A stretch of DNA of 5,455 bases from positions 1 to 5,455 of the forward strand of contig CANHHZ010000138.1 of NCBI GenBank assembly GCA_947460275.1. Reading direction: 5' to 3'. The notes beneath the pieces were generated by a model, which was not told the DNA's origin, ran no database searches, and saw only the letters and a list, made by a program, of their open reading frames with translations. The stretch is from Sphingobacteriaceae bacterium. Lineage in GTDB: Bacteria; Bacteroidota; Bacteroidia; Sphingobacteriales; Sphingobacteriaceae. Numbering within the stretch: the first letter of the stretch is position 1; every line of letters begins with the position of its first letter. Made by a program: the position numbers and the translations under genes. Positions 4,728-5,455 of this stretch are shown piece after piece.

Positions 4728-5455
4728 TTAGCCTTTGTTTAAACTGGTTTCTAATTCCGTTATTTTGCCTTGTTCTATGGTGGCAGTTAATTTTTCCGTT
4801 TGGTAGCCTACGGCCTCTATCCTTATGGTATAAGTACCTGGGCGCATTTTGTAAAGTTCGCATACACCTTCTTGGTCTGCATCGTCTTTTTTATCGCTAC
4901 CCTCTACATAGGCCCAAGCAGTGGTAATAGGTTCGTTGGTTTCTTTATTGGTAACTGCTATGGTAACACCCGTTTTGCGCACTGCTGCATCGTTAATTAC
5001 CCTAGTAGCCATAAATGCATTGGCAAAGGTTGGTTCATCTAAGGCATTTACCACCAAATCATTTATAATGGCTAAGCTGGCATCGGCCTTGGCAAATAAA
5101 TCTTTGGTTTCAGCATTCATACCTTTATTAGCCTTTACTGCACTTTGGGTAGTGCCAAGGCTTGCTTGGTATTGGTTCACTAGTTCCCTTGCTGCGTTTA
5201 TGGTATTTATTTTCATATTAACCTCACTAATTAATGCCTTCCCATTAGCCTCTATTTGGGCCATTATAGCATTGGCTTTGGCATAACACTCCGCATCGGG
5301 CACTTTGGTAAAATCACTTTTGGTTACATCAAATAAATTAATCAAAGAGCTGTTCTTTTGGTCCTTAGCCCAAACCAAAGCCACCCTTGCTAATTTACTC
5401 ACCGCCTCAGCCATGTTTTGTTCAAGCTGCGTATTGCCATTGGTAATACCTGCCG
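4728..5455 (-). CDS. Protein with helical region and carboxypeptidase-regulatory-like domain, 5' partial
   Basis: The frame is open to the right edge of the window (AGITNGNTQLEQN precedes the Met at 5414), so the N-terminus is missing and that Met is probably internal. Numbering from it, residues 1-140 are Ala-rich and predicted helical, like a four-helix bundle (for example AECYAKANAIMAQIEANGKA). Residues 149-225 form a carboxypeptidase-regulatory-like/PEGA-like beta-sandwich: TGVTIAVTNKETNEPI, a DQEGVCEL turn, then RPGTYTIRIEAVGYQ and a final strand ITELETSLNKG. Such domains occur widely in Bacteroidota surface and periplasmic proteins, but no signal peptide can be seen because the start is outside. 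A single Cys44 precedes the bundle's second helix. Codon composition is visibly richer in G and C than in the genes to its left, which supports this being native chromosome beside an acquired island. Confidence 0.8.
   Translation of the reverse strand, partial: AGITNGNTQLEQNMAEAVSKLARVALVWAKDQKNSSLINLFDVTKSDFTKVPDAECYAKANAIMAQIEANGKALISEVNMKINTINAARELVNQYQASLGTTQSAVKANKGMNAETKDLFAKADASLAIINDLVVNALDEPTFANAFMATRVINDAAVRKTGVTIAVTNKETNEPITTAWAYVEGSDKKDDADQEGVCELYKMRPGTYTIRIEAVGYQTEKLTATIEQGKITELETSLNKG

Noticed and set aside
4657..5286. Several open frames on both strands overlapping the rightmost gene
   Set aside because: They have no independent support, conflict with the carboxypeptidase-regulatory-like frame, and some run through its terminator.

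Overview
The window looks like an AT-rich chromosome segment from the phylum Bacteroidota. Three things point there: promoter-like sites of the Bacteroidota type (TTTG about 20 bases before TAnnTTTG), start codons without strong Shine-Dalgarno sequences, and a protein ending in a carboxypeptidase-regulatory-like beta-sandwich. The species cannot be named from the sequence alone.

Layout. Positions 1-730 carry no convincing gene; they hold a cluster of short palindromic, REP-like repeats. Positions 731-3165 hold a scrambled restriction-modification locus. On the minus strand lie the first 108 residues of a Sau3AI-type (GATC) cytosine-5 methyltransferase and the last ~330 residues of a Sau3AI-type endonuclease. 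The middle of what was probably a methyltransferase-endonuclease operon is absent. Between the two remnants sits a plus-strand pair, an XRE controller-like regulator overlapping by one base a small protein with a PD-(D/E)XK-like nuclease signature, plus a 78-residue minus-strand ORF of unknown function. Positions 3166-3663 are non-coding, with a clear methyltransferase promoter and two minus-strand terminators. Positions 3664-4513 hold an overlapping minus-strand pair: an HhH-GPD (DNA glycosylase-fold) protein and a small four-cysteine zinc-ribbon-like protein. A strong terminator at 4683-4715 closes a higher-GC minus-strand gene that runs off the right edge and encodes a helical region followed by a carboxypeptidase-regulatory-like domain.

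How it may work together. The regulator has two copies of the palindrome ATACAnnnTGTAT in its upstream region, one lying between the -33 and -7 elements of its own promoter, so autoregulation of the regulator-nuclease pair is likely. My manual scan found only one GATC in the whole window, and it touches the -33 element of that promoter. This fits a history of GATC-specific restriction. The two locus ends are bounded by related terminator-like direct repeats (647-713 and 3459-3521), which suggests the restriction island is a removable unit. Functions of the regulator-nuclease pair, the 78-residue ORF and the HhH/zinc-ribbon pair are inferred from motifs only.
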